Shown one piece after another: positions 59,368 to 64,000 of a stretch of 64,000 bases of DNA (its first letter is position 1; every line of letters starts with the position of its first letter). Under the pieces are notes generated by a model. That model was not told the origin of the DNA. It did no database searches and saw nothing but the letters and a program-made list of their open reading frames with translations. A program made the translations under genes and the position numbers. The stretch is from Warburgia ugandensis (taxonomy: Eukaryota > Streptophyta > Magnoliopsida > Canellales > Canellaceae), in NCBI GenBank assembly GCA_035236585.1, contig CP141133.1:45959729-46023728 (forward strand), written 5' to 3'.

Positions 59368-62068
59368 TGTCATGACCCAAATTTTTGGAGACATTTTGTA
59401 TAAAGAACAATCATGATGTTGCTATTTGCCAACGATATTGTAACTTGTCTATTTTGGGAATGAATATATGTTTATTATATGATTAATGGTCTTAATAGGT
59501 GGTTGGATGTTTTATCTTAATTAAAATAACAAACTAAGGAATTTGTGAAGAAAATAATCTTCACTAGATTTTACACTCAAAATGGAATCCATCGCCTTAA
59601 AGAACACAAAAAACGAAGCTCGTATGAAGAAGTTATAGGCGTTTGAAGATTGAGGTCATTTTTGTAAATTGTACCTAAAAACGAAAAAGACGAAAAATGC
59701 AAGGGGCCATTTTGATAATGGCACCCCCGTCTTCTTCCTCCTCTCGCCACCTTTCCCAATTTTTCCAGAACTTCCACACCTCCTCTGTAAGGTGGTGCCA
59801 AAAGAAATGGCGGCACCACCATAAGGCGAGCATCGCCTTAGCATGGCTATAAATCCTGATTCTCCCCTCCTCCTCAACCATCCTTTTCTCCCTCGCCTTC
59901 TCATTTTCTTTGGATATCCTCACCCAAAAACATTCGGTAGGCTAGGTTTAGCATAGGAAGGGGGGCCGCACTCACTAGAAGAGGCGCCATTACAGGTTGC
60001 CAGGTGAGTTCCCACTTTCTCCTTATTTTTCCCCTTCTTTCCCTCCCAGATCCATGCCAGATCTGGGTGTTTTCCAACCAAAAATCACAAGGGAAAAACC
60101 CCAGGTGTGATGGGTCTCCCAACCTGTCAAACTCGATAGTCCCGGGGATGCTCGGCTATGACACAGGCCCAGAACACTCTCCTGGAGGCAGTCCTCGGGC
60201 GTGTATCGCGTGCGGGTGGAAACCCAGCTCAACTAGGACGCATGGGGCCTCCTGGGAGCCAAGGCGCATCCCCCCCGCGTCGGGGACGCGTCTGTGGGAT
60301 GTCTCCTTGGACACACATTGTAGCACACCGCTTGGGCATGCACGCAGTCATGGCTCTACCGGGACGCACGAGCGTCCTAGGAACCGTGACGCGCAGACCT
60401 GTAGGGATGATCTTGGTTCGTCCGTGACCTTGCAACACTAAAAAGACAATTACAGGAGCTGTAGGACTCCAATTAACAGTCTGAAAGAACCATTGCATCC
60501 GTAATTTCAATGCGGACCTAATGATATACTAAAAATTTAGGATCAAGAGATTAGATCAATCCAACAATGTCATAAAGTGACCCCTAGAAGCCGACAAATC
60601 ATATAGATCTAACCTTTGCCCTGTAAAACCTAGAAATAACTTCGGAATCTTATGTTTGAACATCATTTAGGACTTTACCAAGGTATTGACTTGAATTAAA
60701 GACAGGCACGAGCTTAGAAACGATGCTCGAGGTAGGTAGTCTGATACTATATCTAGTATGTGTTTTAAACCATGCCGTTCTTAAACAAGTATGCGGGACC
60801 TACTTTCATGATTTATGTATTTGACAAATCTTGCATTGAATTAAGAATGCTGTTGGGAAATAATGTTTTTATACGAGTTACGGATTCATGACATTGCATA
60901 AGGTACTAGCATCAGTAGATGTTATGCATTACTCGCATACTTTGAAAACAAATGCATAAATTGCATGACTTATGTTGATTGAGATTTGGATCATCTATGT
61001 ATGTTTTTGGGCTATGGAGCCTAGTGGGCACTATGCTGAGGGGTACAGGTTTGGCCTCCTAGCCTCTACCACCAAAAAGGTGGATGGTATCGCTGCCAAA
61101 AATGGCATTGTCCCTTCCCTGATTGCTGTGGTAAACAGGGACGACCACTGGAGGTGTTCACGGCACCCTTTCGGGGACATATCCATAGTTGCCGTGGAGG
61201 CTATGGTAGACTGGTCTCTAAATATCGGAGACAAGCGATCTAGAGGGATTCTGATCATGAGCATAGTGACCCTATGATTTCAGTGATATTGATATGCATA
61301 TAGCATGAAAATGGTCATAAACGAGTACTTGTGACCAGTTGACTTGAGACCTTGTGCATGATGATATCGTTTGACTCATATGAAGACTATTTTAAGTATT
61401 TCCTGATCATTATTTACTACTCATTGATTTGTTGTATTGTATAGATCTCATGACATACATATATTGATTTTGGCTTTCTGAAATTTGATATATTGCTAGC
61501 ATTCCATACTGAGGTTTAATAAAGAATTTCAATAGATGGCATTAGTTACATTTTTTTGTCATAAAATTTGCACTTATTTCAAATTAAGCATCTCGTTGTC
61601 ATACATGCAAACCCTTTGAACTTTGTATGATGCATTGCTGTGTTTTCAAAAAGGGTAGTGTCAGGTTACCTACTAGGTATGATAAATACTCAACCCAATC
61701 CATTATTTTTCAAATCAAACAATGTACAAATAGAAGGAGTATCAGGAGGCATTACACCCACAGTTGAGTAGGAAAAGGTAAGACTTAATTAGTGATTCTT
61801 TTGGTACCTATTGTAATCTTGGTTGTAAGTATTTATTTATAGCTGTGGCTGTGACTAACAATCCTAGGAGTAATATTTGTTTCGATTTGGTCTATAAATT
61901 GGCATGGCACTATGCATTGAGAGTTCATTATGACACTCGGGCTCTTCATACAATGATTTTTGAAAAAGAAAATTTTTCCCTGCATTCTTTTGAACAAAGT
62001 GTTTTAAAAATAGAGATCGATCTCGCTATATTTTTATAAAATTGCATTCTAAAACCTGGGTCATCACA
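59368..62068 (+). repeat. 3' LTR of A
   Basis: TGTCATGACCC to GGGTCATCACA, 2.70 kb, uninterrupted. It shows what the 5' LTR lost: the 290 bases at 60797-61087 are absent there. It has TATA at 59848, a CAG|GTGAGT string at about 60001-60008, a GC-rich block at 60150-60420, the donor-like GT at 60732, and a structured module at 61020-61275 with GTGGT/ACCAC and GTCTC/GAGAC arms. A deletion of about 60 bases near 60750, relative to the 5' copy, is also visible. Confidence 0.92.
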
Positions 62069-64000
62069 AACCCTCAATTAGTTAGGATGTGATTAGAATG
62101 ATGTAAGTTGGATGAAAACCTATCAAGAAACCTCAACTGTCCAATCTGTCACTATTTAAATAGTGACTTGTTGACGTTGGATCGGCGATCAGACCCCACA
62201 GATGAGTTTTGATCGTCAATCCAAAGCTGGAGGTGGTCTATCCGACCAATGTACACCCTTAAATTAGTTAAATCTGATCATGTAATGTAATGGAAAGCAT
62301 AATTTAGATGTCCACATAGATCCAACTATAGATCTCAACCCTAAACTAAGGGCAGACATCAACAGATTCTCTGATCAACTCACATGAGTCTTGATCATCC
62401 ATGTAAAGATCCGATAATGATGATCTAAGCCTTGGATTGCATCAGATTCTTAAAATTATTATCATAATTAACTATAAATATCTTTGTGTATGTGAATGTA
62501 TTAAGAAAGAATTTTTATGCATTGTATAGATTAAAGTGCATGGGACCGATCAGCTAGTGGGAAATGGGTGAACTCACCACATGAGGTAGATGAAGAATTA
62601 AGAAAGCATGCCTTAATAGTAAGATGCATGTTTTAAATATGATCTTATTCTTATGATAGATACTATGTTACTTAAATTGTACATTTCATATGATATATGA
62701 TGATGAAAAATGTTTATTTGTGAATGATGAAAAATTGTGATTTGAAATGCTACATGAATAACATGCTTATAATTGAAGCCTACTAAATGATATTAAAGGA
62801 TACACATGATCTGTTCTTAAAATATCATAGCTATTATTGTGATAAAAAGGCATTTATGGTACATGGGTACCATTACATCATATGTGATGTATGAGTCTAG
62901 GATTTTACAGTACATCCTTGGTGGGCCATCACCTAATAAGTGAGGATGTTATGATTATTATGAGATATTCATATATATTATGGACAGGCAAGATGCTTGA
63001 ATATTATTATTTTTACTTCTAGGTGTGGTGGCCTGAGAGTTTGTTTTAGAAAGGCATAGGTCTGGGGATGTTATGCTAGGAGAGTTATGAGCGTTTGGCC
63101 ACCCGCTCTCTGAAATTGTGATGATATGGATACCAAGCTTAAAGGGAGGTTAAAAGTCAGGTCGGGCAATCATGGGAAGGTTGCCATTGTGACAACTGTG
63201 GTCCTTGTCCATGCGAACATGGATTTTGTTATTTCTCCTTGGTATAAGTGGATTATTATGCAGTTATCTAGGTGTGCTGTATGGATTTAGACTGCGGCAT
63301 AGTAGTCCTTGTATTTTATGCACTATGGTGCGTATACAATAGCATCATGAGATGCTTATATGATGGCATGATGAGATGCCTTATATGATGATGGCATGAT
63401 GAGATGCCTTTTATGATGTTACCAGCAGAGGTTGGAGTGTTATGAACCCCGTGTGATAAGGGGTATATTTATGAGACCCAGTATGACTTGGGAAGGTAGG
63501 TTATAAAACCTATGGATCATGTTCATAACTTTGTACGGTTTTTAATGATTTTAATATATATGATATATTCCTATATGTATATGCTGGAGGGCATAGTTTC
63601 ATATAAGTTTTTGTATGGGGAATTGAATGGGTAGATATACTATGCAAAGTATAGTTTATAGAATTGGAGTTTTATATCATATAAAAAATGATAGTAATAG
63701 ATATTTAAAATAACAATGAATTATATACATTAAATATATCATTTAAAGTATATGTTCTAAAATGGGATTACGATAATCATATGGAGAATGAGAACTACCA
63801 ATAGTTATTTTATCAATGAATTGCAGATAATTGAATTATTAATGAATTATTGAATTATGAACTATGTTGTAAACTTCATTGCATATAAGCATCATGATGA
63901 AATTGAATATTTTAATTGATGTAAAATGCTTAATTATTATGTAATTAACATGTTTTCTTAACTCTCTCCTACCAAGCATAGCTTGCTAAGATATTGTAAA
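62069..64000 (+). repeat. 3' LTR of element E, second part, runs off the window
   Basis: No coding frame. From about 62940 it parallels the tail of the giant solo LTR (from about 7700). It includes the GGCATAGGTCTGGGGATGTT-type block near 63050, short direct repeats built on GGCATGATGAGATGCC (63340-63420) and the hairpin CAAGC-ATA-GCTTG near 63975-63987. By comparison with 8444-8908, about 0.45 kb of LTR remains beyond the edge. Confidence 0.7.

Larger units (their letters stand above)
33654..62068 (+). mobile_element. Tekay/Del-type gypsy element A, nested and interrupted
   Basis: The backbone is: 5' LTR (33654-35118 and 42792-43780), primer site, gag, pol, polypurine tract and 3' LTR (59368-62068). 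It inserted into the 3' LTR of E. The flanks GACCT (33649-33653) and AACCC (62069-62073) match at only three of five positions, so the target duplication has decayed or the borders are off by a base. Elements B, C and G inserted into it later and account for about 18.6 kb of its span. Confidence 0.92.

Overview
This window is plant nuclear DNA, probably from a flowering plant with a large, repeat-rich genome. I cannot name the species. The evidence is several Ty3/gypsy chromovirus (Tekay/Del-type) elements with 2.7-5 kb LTRs and initiator-Met tRNA primer sites, an Athila/Tat-type element with an Asp-tRNA primer site, and a CACTA (En/Spm-like) transposon gene with plant-type introns. I found no host protein gene, rRNA, tRNA gene or CRISPR array. 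Essentially all recognisable coding sequence is decayed transposon.

Layout. 1-3526: 5' end of a minus-strand gypsy element (gag remnant, primer site, 5' LTR) running off the left edge. 3761-8908: a 5.1 kb solo LTR with a perfect CATCA target duplication. About 10038-15700: a CACTA-type remnant with a multi-exon ORF2 that ends in an Ulp1/C48 peptidase-like domain. About 17115-20630: truncated minus-strand relative of the giant solo LTR. 20631-21354 plus 31634-32289: non-coding interior of an old plus-strand element (E), whose 3' LTR is 32290-33653 plus 62069 to the window end. 21355-31628: complete but dead Tekay-like element D, with target duplication ATGAA, inserted in E.

33654-62068 is Tekay-like element A, inserted in E's 3' LTR. 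It was later hit three times: non-coding element B (35119-42791) in its 5' LTR, solo LTR C (44288-47027, target duplication CTTTT) in gag, and Athila-like element G (49950-58184, target duplication TGTTT) in the integrase zinc-finger codons. The inferred order is E first, then D and A, then B, C and G.

D and A carry the usual gag, protease, RT, RNase H, integrase and chromodomain order, but stops, frameshifts and lost catalytic residues make both non-autonomous. B (and probably E) has a non-coding interior yet keeps a primer site and polypurine tract, so it would have depended on proteins from relatives such as A or D.

The most interesting signals are inside the LTRs. Families that have otherwise diverged share, in the same order: an inverted repeat before the TATA box, a GC-rich leader, a 5' splice-donor-like site 1.26-1.38 kb before the LTR end, a roughly 200-base module of nested inverted repeats, and a short hairpin whose stem differs between families while pairing is kept.
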